A program made the position numbers and the translations under genes. The notes beneath the pieces were generated by a model. The model searched no databases and was not told the origin of the DNA. It saw only the letters and a list, made by a program, of their open reading frames with translations. A stretch of DNA of 43,648 bases from CAZAOY01 sp964486925 (GTDB lineage Bacteria > Bacillota > Clostridia > Oscillospirales > Ruminococcaceae). Positions 15,118-23,920 of the stretch are shown piece by piece. Within the stretch, counting starts at the first letter, position 1. The number at the start of each line of letters is the position of its first letter. The DNA lies in the NCBI GenBank assembly GCA_964486925.1, contig CAZAOY010000020.1, positions 1 to 43,648 of the forward strand. The letters run 5' to 3'.

Positions 15118-16490
15118 ACCCGTTCCAGTAAAGCTACACATTCAATGCTAGTGGTGCGGGGGAATAGGTCAAAGGGGATACAGCGTGTTAGGCGGTATCT
15201 GCCGCTTTCGCAGAGTAGCTTGCAGTCACGAGCAGCGGTTGAAGGGTTGCAGGATACCATAACGATACGCTTTGGATCAATTGACAGCAGTGTCTGTATA
15301 GTCTGACTGTCACATCCTTTTCGCGGAGGATCAATGACAGCTATGTCAATTTTAGTTCCTAGTTCATCCAACACATTGACAGATGTGTCAGCAGTGGCGC
15401 AGATATAGTTTTGATTTGTGATACCATTGGCTTTTGCGTTCTCTTTAGCGTTTTCAATAGCTTTGGGCACTACCTCTATACCTACAACCTGCTTCGCCCT
15501 AGCCGCACCTGCTAGACCTATTGTACCGATACCACAGTAGAGGTCAAGTAGGCTTAGGGTGTTTTTATCCTCCTCGCCAAAAGCTAGTTCTAAGGCTTTT
15601 TCATACAGTCTTTCAGCCTGTGGCTTGTTTACCTGATAGAAGGATAACGCACTAATCGAAACCTTAACACCACCCATTATATCGGTGATGTGATCCTTAC
15701 CGTAGATGGTGTAACACTCTTTACCCATTATGACATTAGTGTCATCAGGGTTTACATTTAAGATGATGGAGGCAATATTCTGGTGTTTACCCCTAAGGTA
15801 GGCGGCAAGCTTTTCGATATTCGGTATGGATTTTGTGGTGGCTACTATACATACCATTATCTCTTTGGTCTGGGTAGCCTTTCGTATAAATAGATGGCGG
15901 ATAATACCCTTCTTTAGCTTTTCGTCATACCCTAGGATTTTATTCTCTAACATATAGCTACAAAGGTTCTTTGCAATAGCTGAAAACTCTAACGGCTGAA
16001 GTAGACAGCTGTCGCATTTAACGATACGGTGGGAACGTTTGGCAAAGAAGCCGTAGACAAGCTTGTTGTTGCTATCATATCCTATAGGAAACTGCGCTTT
16101 ATTGCGGTAGTGGTTTGTGTATTCACTGCCAACTATCGGGTCGTAATCTAGTTTAAATCCGCCTATACGGTTAAAGGCGTCCTCCACCGCTTTTTGTTTT
16201 ATTAAGAGCTCGCTTTCATACGAGATATGGCGGTAGGTACAACCCCCGCACTGGTGAAATACATCGCAGTCCACATCGATACGGTGTGGACTTTTTGTGA
16301 TTATACGGTTAATAATACCAAAGCCATATGATTTTAAAACCTTAACAACCTTTATCTCCAGCACATCCAAAACAGCGGTGTTTGGAACAAAGACGGCAAA
16401 GCCATCGATCCTACAAACCCCGTTTCCGTCGTGGGTCATGTCCTCGATTGTTACGGTATGAAGCGAATTTTTCTTAATATTGTTGTTCAT
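15114..16490 (-). CDS. rlmD: 23S rRNA (uracil-5-)-methyltransferase, RlmD/RumA type
   Basis: 458 residues with a TRAM RNA-binding domain (about 8-65), a [4Fe-4S] cluster set C75, C81, C84 (CGGC) and C162, and a C-terminal SAM methyltransferase domain with DLYCGIGTIGLAGA, IDPPRKG and the catalytic cysteine in VMVSCNPSTAARD. It methylates the C5 of a uridine in 23S rRNA (U1939, and in some Gram-positives also U747). Length and motif order are standard. It is transcribed alone, convergent to rarA; a hairpin spans its stop codon. The ATG start gives the normal MNNNIKKN opening in front of the TRAM domain. Confidence 0.93.
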   Translation of the reverse strand: MNNNIKKNSLHTVTIEDMTHDGNGVCRIDGFAVFVPNTAVLDVLEIKVVKVLKSYGFGIINRIITKSPHRIDVDCDVFHQCGGCTYRHISYESELLIKQKAVEDAFNRIGGFKLDYDPIVGSEYTNHYRNKAQFPIGYDSNNKLVYGFFAKRSHRIVKCDSCLLQPLEFSAIAKNLCSYMLENKILGYDEKLKKGIIRHLFIRKATQTKEIMVCIVATTKSIPNIEKLAAYLRGKHQNIASIILNVNPDDTNVIMGKECYTIYGKDHITDIMGGVKVSISALSFYQVNKPQAERLYEKALELAFGEEDKNTLSLLDLYCGIGTIGLAGAARAKQVVGIEVVPKAIENAKENAKANGITNQNYICATADTSVNVLDELGTKIDIAVIDPPRKGCDSQTIQTLLSIDPKRIVMVSCNPSTAARDCKLLCESGRYRLTRCIPFDLFPRTTSIECVALLERV

Positions 16491-16605
16491 TGATTTTTGT
16501 TCCTTATATATTAAAATTTTAATTTACATGCAATAACTGTTGCATAAAGTTCATTTTTTGCATATATATTAATAGAAAACTATATTTTTTTAGGTGGAGG
16601 TAGGT

Positions 16606-17460
16606 ATGCAAGACTTAAAGGCACTACAAGAAAAATACAAAAATGAGATGCTGGAATTTTACCAAAAGACAAAGCAGGCAAGGGCGGATGACCCACAGGT
16701 CATAGCGGTAAATACAGTAGCCACACAACCCAATTATGCGGCTAACATGCAACCAAACGTACAGCCAAANNNNNNNNNNNNNNNNNNNNNNNNNNNNNNN
16801 NNNNNNNNNNNNNNNNNNNNNNNNNNNNNNNNNNNNNNNNNNNNNNNNNNNNNNNNNNNNNNNNNNNNNATGCAACCATCAGCTAGACCGGTTATACCAC
16901 AAAGCTCAGTTATAAAGATGGGAGAAAACATATATGTCAACCCTAAGCTACTGCGGGATGACGCTGAATTTACCCCTTCAATTGATATAATGAACGAGCT
17001 TAAGAAGATTAGAAACGAGGATCTTTCTGAGGGGTACGAGGATCTAGAGGGCGGTCAGGGGGTAGGTGGTCAAGAGGATGAGGATATCACTCAGCTACCG
17101 ATAAACCCTGAGGACTACACAGGTATAGGTTACCTAGTAGTTACAGCTACCACAGCAAACGGACTAATCCCAGTAAAGGACGCTACCGTTATCGTGGATA
17201 AACAGGTTATGGGTGAGGACGGCAATATTAATACCATCTTAGTTGATGTGGCACTAACCGATGCAAGCGGGCGTACAATCGGTGAGATACGGCTTCCTAC
17301 TATCAGAAAAGATCTAACCCTAACTCCAGGGTATGTTGATCCGTTCTCAAAATACCGTGTATACGTGCTGGCAAAGGGATATCAGCCTAAGCTTTTGGAC
17401 GATGTATATATGTTTGACGGGGTGGAGAGCATTCAAAACGTTGACCTAATCCCTGTATAA
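16606..17460 (+). CDS. SleC N-terminal-domain-like protein with Q/P-rich linker, interrupted by gap
   Basis: About 250 readable residues. A helical N terminus (MQDLKALQEKYKNEML) leads into a Gln/Pro/Asn-rich repeat region (NMQPNVQP, MQPSARP) that holds the 100-N gap. An acidic linker and a C-terminal beta domain of about 115 residues follow: GIGYLVVTATTANGLIPVKDATV, TDASGRTIGEIRLP, KYRVYVLAKGYQPKLL, like the carboxypeptidase-regulatory-type domain at the N terminus of clostridial SleC pro-proteins. I chose ATG with GGAGG five bases upstream over a GTG 12 bases earlier. The next gene encodes the SpoIID-like and binding parts, so the pair may work together on spore cortex. Confidence 0.7.
   Translation: MQDLKALQEKYKNEMLEFYQKTKQARADDPQVIAVNTVATQPNYAANMQPNVQPXXXXXXXXXXXXXXXXXXXXXXXXXXXXXXXXXXMQPSARPVIPQSSVIKMGENIYVNPKLLRDDAEFTPSIDIMNELKKIRNEDLSEGYEDLEGGQGVGGQEDEDITQLPINPEDYTGIGYLVVTATTANGLIPVKDATVIVDKQVMGEDGNINTILVDVALTDASGRTIGEIRLPTIRKDLTLTPGYVDPFSKYRVYVLAKGYQPKLLDDVYMFDGVESIQNVDLIPV
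16770..16869. other. 100-N assembly gap within a repeat
   Basis: Exactly 100 N. ATGCAACCA occurs both just before (16746-16754) and immediately after the gap, so the break probably sits in tandem MQPxxxP-coding repeats. True length and frame are unknown. Confidence 0.97.
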
Positions 17461-17515
17461 TTGTACCACACTAGCAGTAAAATTACAATACATTTTAAGG
17501 AGTTGGATAAAATAT

Positions 17516-18919
17516 ATGGCTAGAACACCGGTAATTCCTGAAACTATAACGGTACATCTTGGCAAGCCAAAGGATAAAGCACCCAATGTAACTGTACCGT
17601 TTACCGATTACATAAAAAACGTTGCATCCAGTGAGATCTACCCCACCTGGCCTGAAAGCTCACTAAGGGCAAACATCTATGCGATTATCTCATACGCTTT
17701 AAACCGTGTCTACACCGAGTGGTATCCAAGCCAAGGGTATGACTTTGACATCACCAGCACCACCGCCTTTGACCAAGCATATGTAAAGGATAGGGATATC
17801 TTTGAGAATGTGTCCGAGATTGTGGATGAGCTGTTTAACGACTACATAGCTAAAGGCAGTGGGATCGAGCCGTATATATCAAAATTTTGCAACGGCACAA
17901 CCTCAAAATGTGACGGTCTATCCCAGTGGGGTACAGTGGATCTGGCAAAACAGGGGTTAACCCCACTACAGATTCTGCAAAGATATTACGGCAAAGATGT
18001 GAGGATAGTAGAGAATGCGCCTGTTAAGAATATCCCTGATTCATATCAAGGCCCGCTAAGAGAGGGGATGGCTTCAAACGAGGTAAAGCTAATACAGACA
18101 CAGCTAAACCGTATAGGAAAAAACTATCCGCTAATCCCAAATATACCGTTTCCTGATGGTACATTTGGAGCGGCTACCACCGAGGCAGTAAAGGTATTCC
18201 AAAAGACCTTTAACCTAACCCCAGACGGTATAGTTGGTAAATCTACTTGGTATAAGATCAAAAATATCTACAACGGAGTTAAAAAGCTAGGTGAGCTTTC
18301 AAGTGAGGGGCTTAATATTAGCGAGATTACCCCTGCCTTTGCAGATGTTTTAAAGGAAGGGATGAGTGGCAAAGAGGTTTCGGCGTTACAGTACTACCTT
18401 GCGGCTTATGCGCTCTTTAACGAATCGGTGCCGTTAATCGAAGTTGACGGAATTTTCGGCCCTAAAACCAAAGAGGCTGTAATCGCTTTCCAGCAGACTA
18501 ACGGACTTAACCCAGACGGTATTGTAGGCAAAAACACCTGGAACAAGCTTTATAATGCATACAAACAGATTATAGCTAACGAAAACCTTGATCGTTTCCT
18601 TGTACCGCTATACCCTGGATACGTGCTAAAGGTCGGTGATAAGAGTGAGTATGTAAAGATAATACAGATGTATCTAAATACATTATCCAAAACCTACCCA
18701 TCAATCCCGGCGGTAACGGTGGATGGCTCATTTGGAGATCAGACACGGCGAGCCGTTATAGCATTTCAAAAGCTATTTAACATTACTCCACCGGACGGTA
18801 ATGTCGGTCCTGTTACATGGGGAACAATCGGCAGAGAGTATCTTGCGGTATCGGATGGTCAGGGTAAGACCGAAGGGCAGTTCCCAGGAATCGTATTAAA
18901 GAGTCAGGAGGTACGGTAA
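17516..18919 (+). CDS. SpoIID-like/peptidoglycan-binding cortex-lytic protein (SleC C-terminal part-like)
   Basis: 467 residues. Residues 31-165 look like a SpoIID/LytB-type domain: VASSEIYPTWPESSLRANIY (candidate catalytic Glu40) and GLSQWGT (136-142), matching the SpoIID VASE and GxSQxG motifs. Three PG_binding_1 repeats follow at about 181-252, 279-350 and 370-442, each with DGxFGxxTxxAVxxFQ and PDGIVGxxTW-type signatures. No signal peptide is visible, common for spore-forming mother-cell lytic enzymes. SpoIID-type domains are lytic transglycosylases, so cortex or peptidoglycan cleavage is likely. AAGGAG lies 13 bases upstream of ATG. Its stop overlaps the next start. Confidence 0.83.
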   Translation: MARTPVIPETITVHLGKPKDKAPNVTVPFTDYIKNVASSEIYPTWPESSLRANIYAIISYALNRVYTEWYPSQGYDFDITSTTAFDQAYVKDRDIFENVSEIVDELFNDYIAKGSGIEPYISKFCNGTTSKCDGLSQWGTVDLAKQGLTPLQILQRYYGKDVRIVENAPVKNIPDSYQGPLREGMASNEVKLIQTQLNRIGKNYPLIPNIPFPDGTFGAATTEAVKVFQKTFNLTPDGIVGKSTWYKIKNIYNGVKKLGELSSEGLNISEITPAFADVLKEGMSGKEVSALQYYLAAYALFNESVPLIEVDGIFGPKTKEAVIAFQQTNGLNPDGIVGKNTWNKLYNAYKQIIANENLDRFLVPLYPGYVLKVGDKSEYVKIIQMYLNTLSKTYPSIPAVTVDGSFGDQTRRAVIAFQKLFNITPPDGNVGPVTWGTIGREYLAVSDGQGKTEGQFPGIVLKSQEVR

Positions 18920-19380
18920 TGAAGGGGCTTAATGATTACCAAAAGGGCGTAAGAGAGCTAAGGATGATGCTAAACAGCTACCTTGCAGAGAAGAATAGGC
19001 GGCTTTTAGATGATGATGTAAGCTACGACCGCTACACCGCACAGGTGGTATCACAGTTTCAAAAGGATAAAAACTTACCCGTTACAGGGGAGGTTGACTA
19101 CTCCACCTGGTGCGAGATTCAAAGAAACCATCTCTACTACCTAAAACGGCTTAACTGTGTCTATCCGCCTAGCAACAATCCACAGCTATCGGTTTACTAT
19201 GTAATACAGGCTAAGATTAACAATCTAAGCAATCGTTATATAAACATCGAATCTGTGCCAATTTCAGGGAATCTTGACGAAGCTACAAGGCAGCTGCTAA
19301 AGCAGTTTCAGTGCATATGTCACCTACCGCAGACAGGGGAGGTCGACTGTGTTACCTGGGAGATAATTATGGCTATGTAG
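18919..19380 (+). CDS. Small peptidoglycan-binding-domain protein
   Basis: 153 residues composed of two degenerate PG_binding_1 modules. The first spans about residues 8-70 (VRELRMMLNSYL, YTAQVVSQFQKDKNLPVTGEVDYSTW), the second about 90-152 (VIQAKINNLSNRY, LDEATRQLLKQFQ, LPQTGEVDCVTWEII). No catalytic domain or signal peptide is present. The start overlaps the stop of the SpoIID-like gene (TAATG), so the two are cotranslated. It probably acts as a binding partner or targeting factor for the cortex-lytic protein. A terminator follows 20 bases after its stop. Confidence 0.85.
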   Translation: MKGLNDYQKGVRELRMMLNSYLAEKNRRLLDDDVSYDRYTAQVVSQFQKDKNLPVTGEVDYSTWCEIQRNHLYYLKRLNCVYPPSNNPQLSVYYVIQAKINNLSNRYINIESVPISGNLDEATRQLLKQFQCICHLPQTGEVDCVTWEIIMAM

Positions 19381-19401
19381 AGTAGATTACTACTAAAATT
19401 A

Positions 19402-19445
19402 AAAGTCTGTGGCTCGTTATCCTACGAGTTTACAGACTTTTTGTA
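19402..19445 (+). terminator. Terminator of the cortex-lytic cluster
   Basis: AAAGTCTGT and ACAGACTTT pair over nine bases, with an inner CTCGT/ACGAG stem, and are followed by TTTTGT. Confidence 0.85.
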
Positions 19446-19627
19446 ATACTATTTTATAACATTAAAATTAATATTATGATTTACAGGCTATGATTAACAC
19501 GTCTTTGGGTGTTTTGGCTTTAGTTTTAAGGTTTAGGACAGTGTAACTAAGTGGTGTTACAACCACCTAGTTAATGTGCGATAAATAGGGCGATGGAATG
19601 TAAAATTTTGAATAAGCAAAAAAATAC

Positions 19628-19656
19628 TTGCAAAAAAAATAAATCTATGCTATAAT
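19628..19656 (+). promoter_or_regulatory. Extended -10 sigma-A promoter of the helicase leader
   Basis: TTGCAA and TATAAT are spaced by exactly 17 bases, with TGC directly before TATAAT (extended -10). The predicted start is near 19663, giving a 320-nt leader to the helicase start codon. Confidence 0.75.
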
Positions 19657-19710
19657 TATTAGTGACCGTAGATTAATATACTTTATAATAGATAATGATA
19701 TATACAATTA

Positions 19711-19752
19711 GCTTAAAACTACCTTTGTAGTTTTAAGCACGCCAAAGGCGTG
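19711..19752 (+). ncRNA. Tandem-hairpin leader element (attenuator-like)
   Basis: Two adjacent hairpins: GCTTAAAACTAC-CTTT-GTAGTTTTAAGC (12 bp, perfect) and CACGCC-AAA-GGCGTG (6 bp). The second is followed by TAGTTGTTTGTTT. A further GTTTAAGC at 19771-19778 could compete for the first left arm. This may be a weak terminator/antiterminator or part of a small RNA; no known class was recognised. Confidence 0.45.
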
Positions 19753-19981
19753 TAGTTGTTTGTTTGCGGAGTTTAAGCTGTCCTAAAGTGGTGGCAATGT
19801 GAGGCAAAGCTTTACGATTAAATAAGTATAACGTAATATTACCTACTCATTAAATACACAGATTAGATCAAATACTAATTTGCAATAAGACACTAAAAAA
19901 CAAATCCCCAATCACACAAAACGCAGAGTTTTTAAAAAATGTTTAATTGCGACATAGTATTAATACCCAAAGGAGACGTCT

Positions 19982-22900
19982 ATGGCACTAACATTACAGA
20001 CGGTATTAAAACTTTCTGCCAGCTCTAAAACCTTCTTAAGAGGGCAGATGTACTACCAGAAAAAAAAGGTTACCGAATTTTCAACTCGTTTAAATAAAAA
20101 TGGCAGAACCTGTATATATGCTGAGGTGCTAGGCACCGAGAACCGTTATGTAGAGATCGTCCTAGACGAGAAGGAAAACATCACGGAGTATGTATGTAGC
20201 TGTCCGGCTTTTAGCGACCACCCAGGTGCTTGTAAGCATATCGTTGCGGTGCTTACAAACTACCTTACCCAGAAAAACCCAAAGGCGGTGGTTATGGACT
20301 TTAACAAGGAGCTTAAAAAGCTTACACCCGCTGTTCCCACCGACCCTATCTCAAAAAACCTAATAGACGCCTACTCTGCCGAGTTTAACACTAACACCGA
20401 CAAGGAGGAGGAGTTTTCTTATATAACTATCTCATCAACCCTAGTGTTTAACAAATCTCTGCCAAAGCTTACCTTTAAGATAGGGAGCGACAGGCCATAC
20501 CCAATCGTAAACCTTACTAAGTTTTGTGAGGACGTGCTGTCGGGAGCGGAAAGAGAGTATGGAAAGCTGTTTAAGGTAAACCATAACCTTGCTAACTTTG
20601 ATGAGCAGTCAAGACAGCTTATCTCGATAATACTGGATACATACAACCAAGAGCATGAGAAAAACTCCCCAAAATCCGAGCTTTGCGTTAATGCTATTAT
20701 GCTTGATAGGTTGTTTGATATCTATGTAAACCAGTCCATCTGCCTTAACCGTGCGGGTGCGGATGAGTACTACAACGTTATCGATGCAAATCCAAAGCTT
20801 AATCTATTTATTACAAAGAATACAAACGGAAGTTACACCATAAAATGTGACACCTTCTATCTGCTTTCGGGGTATAACCACCTTTATATTCAAAAGAATA
20901 GAAACATCTATCGCTGTAACGAGGCGTATAAAAATGCAATGTATTCCTTTTTGACAAATATTTTACAGGCGAGCGAATACAGCTTTAATGTATCAAATGC
21001 TGACGCGGCGGTATTCTTTACTAGGGTAGTATCACAGGTTCGCCCTTATGTGAATATACCAAATGATGCGTTGTTTATCGATAATCTACTACCGGATATG
21101 CTAACTGCAAAGCTAATGCTAGACGAGCCTACCAAGGGGCTTGTTACCGGTAGATTAGAGTTTTGGTACAACGATGTACAGATTAAAAAGGATCATAGCT
21201 ACAGCGATATAAAGCAGGATATATACAGAGAAAAACGGATACACCATATTGTAAGAAGCTACTTTACAAGCTACTCGGGTGACCATGATGTCTTTACTAT
21301 AAATAGGGAACAGTCGATATTAAATCTTATCAAAAACGGACTGTTTATAATTGGTCAGCATGTTGATATCTATACAACCGCTAACTTTAACAGGCTAAAG
21401 CTTGCTGAAACCCCGAAAACAGGGATTGGGGTTAGCATTGAAGGAAATCTTATCTGCCTTACCCTTGAGATTGGGGACGCAAAGTCCAGCGAGCTTATCG
21501 CAATCATGGAGAGCTACAGGCAGAAAAAGGCATACCATCAGCTTGATAACGGCACATTTATCCGCCTTGAAAACAAGCAGTTTTCTAAGATTGAACAGCT
21601 TCTACGTGGGCTTAACCTTTCAAACTCCGAGCTTAAATGCAAAAAGATTAAGATACCAAAGTATCGTGCCTTCTTCCTTAGTAACTTTCTGCAAAACGAC
21701 AACACCTTCTCGGTTAGAAGAAGCGATGAATTTGATGAGTTTATGCAGCAGATTAACGGGGTGAAAAACGAGTCCATTAACGTACCAAAGAGCCTAGAAA
21801 AGGTGCTTAGAGAGTATCAGGTAACAGGTTATAAATGGCTTAAAACCGTAACAGGTTATGGTTTTAGCTGTATCCTTGCGGATGATATGGGTCTTGGTAA
21901 AACCCTACAGGTTATCGCACTACTGCTGTCATGTAAGCGCAGTCTGCCGTCGCTTGTAGTATGTCCGTCCTCGTTACTATACAACTGGGAGAGCGAGATT
22001 GAAAAGTTTGGGCAAGGATTAAAACCGCTTGTTATCAGCGGGAATGCGGTTAAACGTCAGGCACTTCTCTCAAATATTGAGGGTGTGGATATCATTATAA
22101 CCTCCTACGACCAGCTAAAGCGGGATATCGAGCTTTATGATAACCTAAGCTTTGAGTTTAACATAATCGACGAAGCGCAGTTTATTAAAAATCATTCGAC
22201 ACTAAACTCTAAATCGGTTAGTAAGATCAAGAGTGTAAGCCGAATCGCCCTTACCGGTACTCCGATTGAGAACCAGCTAAGCGAGCTATGGAGTATCTTT
22301 AACTTTCTAATGCCAGGGTATCTCTTTAACTACAAGCATTTTAAGACCTACTACGAGATACCGATAACAAGAGAGAACGACACCCATCAGTTAGATTCTT
22401 TAAATAATATTATCTCACCGTTTATCCTAAGGAGGCTTAAGAAGAATGTTTTAACCGAGCTTCCGGAGAAGAATGAGATCGCCGTAGTAACCCCGCTAGG
22501 GGAACGTCAGGAGGAGATCTACAACGCAACTATCCTCTCTACAAAGGAATTTATCCGCCAGAAGATCAAGGAGAATGCGCTTGAAAGCAACCAGATTGGT
22601 ATACTTTCGATGATTACAAAGCTTCGCCAGATCTGTTGTGATCCACGGCTTTGCTTTGAGGATTACGATGACAACAGCGCTAAGCTTGAGGCATGTATGG
22701 AGATTGTATCCTCCGCTGTAAAGGGTGGGCATAAGGTTTTAATCTTCTCGCAGTTTACCTCTATGCTAGCACTTATTGAGAAGGAGCTTAAGCGAAACAA
22801 GGTGAGTAGCTTTTTACTAAAGGGAAGCACTAAATCCAAGGATAGGATTGAGATGGTAGAGAAGTTTAACAGCGACGCTACTAATGTATTCCTAATCTCG

Positions 22901-23188
22901 CTAAAGGCGGGGGGAACGGGGTTAAACCTTACCGGGGCGGATATTGTAATACACTACGATCCATGGTGGAACCTTGCCGCACAAAACCAAGCTACCGACC
23001 GTGCCTATCGTATGGGGCAGAAGAACAGCGTTACTGTATACAAGCTGATTGCTAAGGAAACCATTGAGGAGAAGATTAGTCAGCTTCAGCAGTCTAAACA
23101 TAATCTAGCCGAGTCGGTAATCTCAAACCACGAGGGTGTAATATCCTCGATGAGTGCACAGGATATCGCTATGTTATTTGAGATTTAA
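19982..23188 (+). CDS. SWIM zinc-finger SNF2-family helicase-like ATPase
   Basis: 1068 residues. A SWIM zinc finger sits at residues 72-86 (CSCPAFSDHPGACKH; C72, C74, C84, H86). A long middle region without a named domain follows, then a complete SNF2/RapA-type ATPase: DDMGLGKT near 632-640, DEAQ near 729, LTGTPIENQLSELWS, SLKAGGTGLNLTGAD and QATDRAYRMGQ near 1005. Bacterial SWIM-SNF2 proteins are DNA-stimulated translocases of poorly defined role, often associated with stress or transcription recycling. ATG follows AAAGGAG. Its own promoter lies about 330 bases upstream with a structured leader, and a terminator follows. Length is typical for the family. Confidence 0.93.
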   Translation: MALTLQTVLKLSASSKTFLRGQMYYQKKKVTEFSTRLNKNGRTCIYAEVLGTENRYVEIVLDEKENITEYVCSCPAFSDHPGACKHIVAVLTNYLTQKNPKAVVMDFNKELKKLTPAVPTDPISKNLIDAYSAEFNTNTDKEEEFSYITISSTLVFNKSLPKLTFKIGSDRPYPIVNLTKFCEDVLSGAEREYGKLFKVNHNLANFDEQSRQLISIILDTYNQEHEKNSPKSELCVNAIMLDRLFDIYVNQSICLNRAGADEYYNVIDANPKLNLFITKNTNGSYTIKCDTFYLLSGYNHLYIQKNRNIYRCNEAYKNAMYSFLTNILQASEYSFNVSNADAAVFFTRVVSQVRPYVNIPNDALFIDNLLPDMLTAKLMLDEPTKGLVTGRLEFWYNDVQIKKDHSYSDIKQDIYREKRIHHIVRSYFTSYSGDHDVFTINREQSILNLIKNGLFIIGQHVDIYTTANFNRLKLAETPKTGIGVSIEGNLICLTLEIGDAKSSELIAIMESYRQKKAYHQLDNGTFIRLENKQFSKIEQLLRGLNLSNSELKCKKIKIPKYRAFFLSNFLQNDNTFSVRRSDEFDEFMQQINGVKNESINVPKSLEKVLREYQVTGYKWLKTVTGYGFSCILADDMGLGKTLQVIALLLSCKRSLPSLVVCPSSLLYNWESEIEKFGQGLKPLVISGNAVKRQALLSNIEGVDIIITSYDQLKRDIELYDNLSFEFNIIDEAQFIKNHSTLNSKSVSKIKSVSRIALTGTPIENQLSELWSIFNFLMPGYLFNYKHFKTYYEIPITRENDTHQLDSLNNIISPFILRRLKKNVLTELPEKNEIAVVTPLGERQEEIYNATILSTKEFIRQKIKENALESNQIGILSMITKLRQICCDPRLCFEDYDDNSAKLEACMEIVSSAVKGGHKVLIFSQFTSMLALIEKELKRNKVSSFLLKGSTKSKDRIEMVEKFNSDATNVFLISLKAGGTGLNLTGADIVIHYDPWWNLAAQNQATDRAYRMGQKNSVTVYKLIAKETIEEKISQLQQSKHNLAESVISNHEGVISSMSAQDIAMLFEI

Positions 23189-23213
23189 CGGTATATGTAT
23201 ATATAAATAAAGT

Positions 23214-23258
23214 ATAGGGTGGTCATGACGAGATGTCACGACCACCCTATGTTTTGTT
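23214..23258. terminator. Terminator between helicase and cyclophilin genes
   Basis: ATAGGGTGGTC and GACCACCCTAT form an 11-bp stem, extended inward by TGAC/GTCA. T-rich flanks follow on the plus strand (GTTTTGTTT) and on the minus strand (ACTTTATTT), so it can serve both convergent genes. Confidence 0.88.
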
Positions 23259-23301
23259 TAAATCTAAGTTTGGGTTTCATTTGCTCTGCAAGCGACTATG
23301 T

Positions 23302-23820
23302 CTACAGCTTTTCTGGGGCAGGGTAGTCGACGCCGTTTGTATCTACGGTGATACTCTGGATAGTTTCATCCTCATATGGGCGGTCGGCAGGGGAACGGTC
23401 TACGCTTACGATACGTAAAACTTCCTCTATCCCGCTTGTTACCTTACCGAATGCGGCATACTGTCCGTCTAGGTGAGGGGCGTCTGCCGCCATGATAAAG
23501 AACTGGCTTCCCGCACTGTCAGGGTGTCCTGAACGTGCCATAGAGATAACTCCGGTGGTGTGTTTTAGTGAGTTGTCAAAACCGTTTGAACTAAACTCAC
23601 CTTTAATTCTGTATCCAGGACCGCCTGTACCAGAACCATTTGGACATCCGCCTTGTATCATAAAGCCTGGGATAACACGATGGAATATCCGCCCGTTATA
23701 GTAGCCTGACTTTACTAACTCGATAAAGTTATTTACGGTGTTAGGGGCTACCGCTGGGTATAACTCCAATATAATCTCATTGCCGGTGTGCATCTTAATT
23801 GTAACTACAGGATTTTGCAT
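23302..23820 (-). CDS. Cyclophilin-type peptidyl-prolyl cis-trans isomerase
   Basis: 172 residues with the complete cyclophilin core: FHRVIPGFMIQGGCPNGSGTGG, the SMARSGHPDSAGSQFFI block and LDGQYAAFGKV. The active-site arginine (FHRVI), the glutamine in MIQGG and the histidine in HLDGQ are present. It catalyses proline isomerisation in the cytoplasm; there is no signal peptide from the chosen start. I chose the internal ATG of MQNPVVTIKM because GGAGAGAG lies just upstream; 21 extra in-frame residues upstream (MSTRYFIAV and so on) do not match the family. It is transcribed toward the terminator shared with the helicase gene. Confidence 0.92.
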   Translation of the reverse strand: MQNPVVTIKMHTGNEIILELYPAVAPNTVNNFIELVKSGYYNGRIFHRVIPGFMIQGGCPNGSGTGGPGYRIKGEFSSNGFDNSLKHTTGVISMARSGHPDSAGSQFFIMAADAPHLDGQYAAFGKVTSGIEEVLRIVSVDRSPADRPYEDETIQSITVDTNGVDYPAPEKL

Positions 23821-23920
23821 ATCTCTCTCCGTTTCTGCATGTGTCAACAGTCTAGACACAGCGATAAAATATCTGGTAGACATTATAAAAATGTCTACTA
23901 TATAATAAAGATACCGTAAA

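Larger units (their letters stand above)
19381..19981. other. Intergenic region with terminator, promoter and structured leader
   Basis: No gene is visible in 601 bases. In order it holds a terminator, a stem AACTAAGTGGT/ACCACCTAGTT with one mismatch (19545-19572), an extended -10 promoter, two tandem hairpins, and an AT-rich stretch to the helicase start. I did not recognise a known riboswitch class. Confidence 0.7.
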
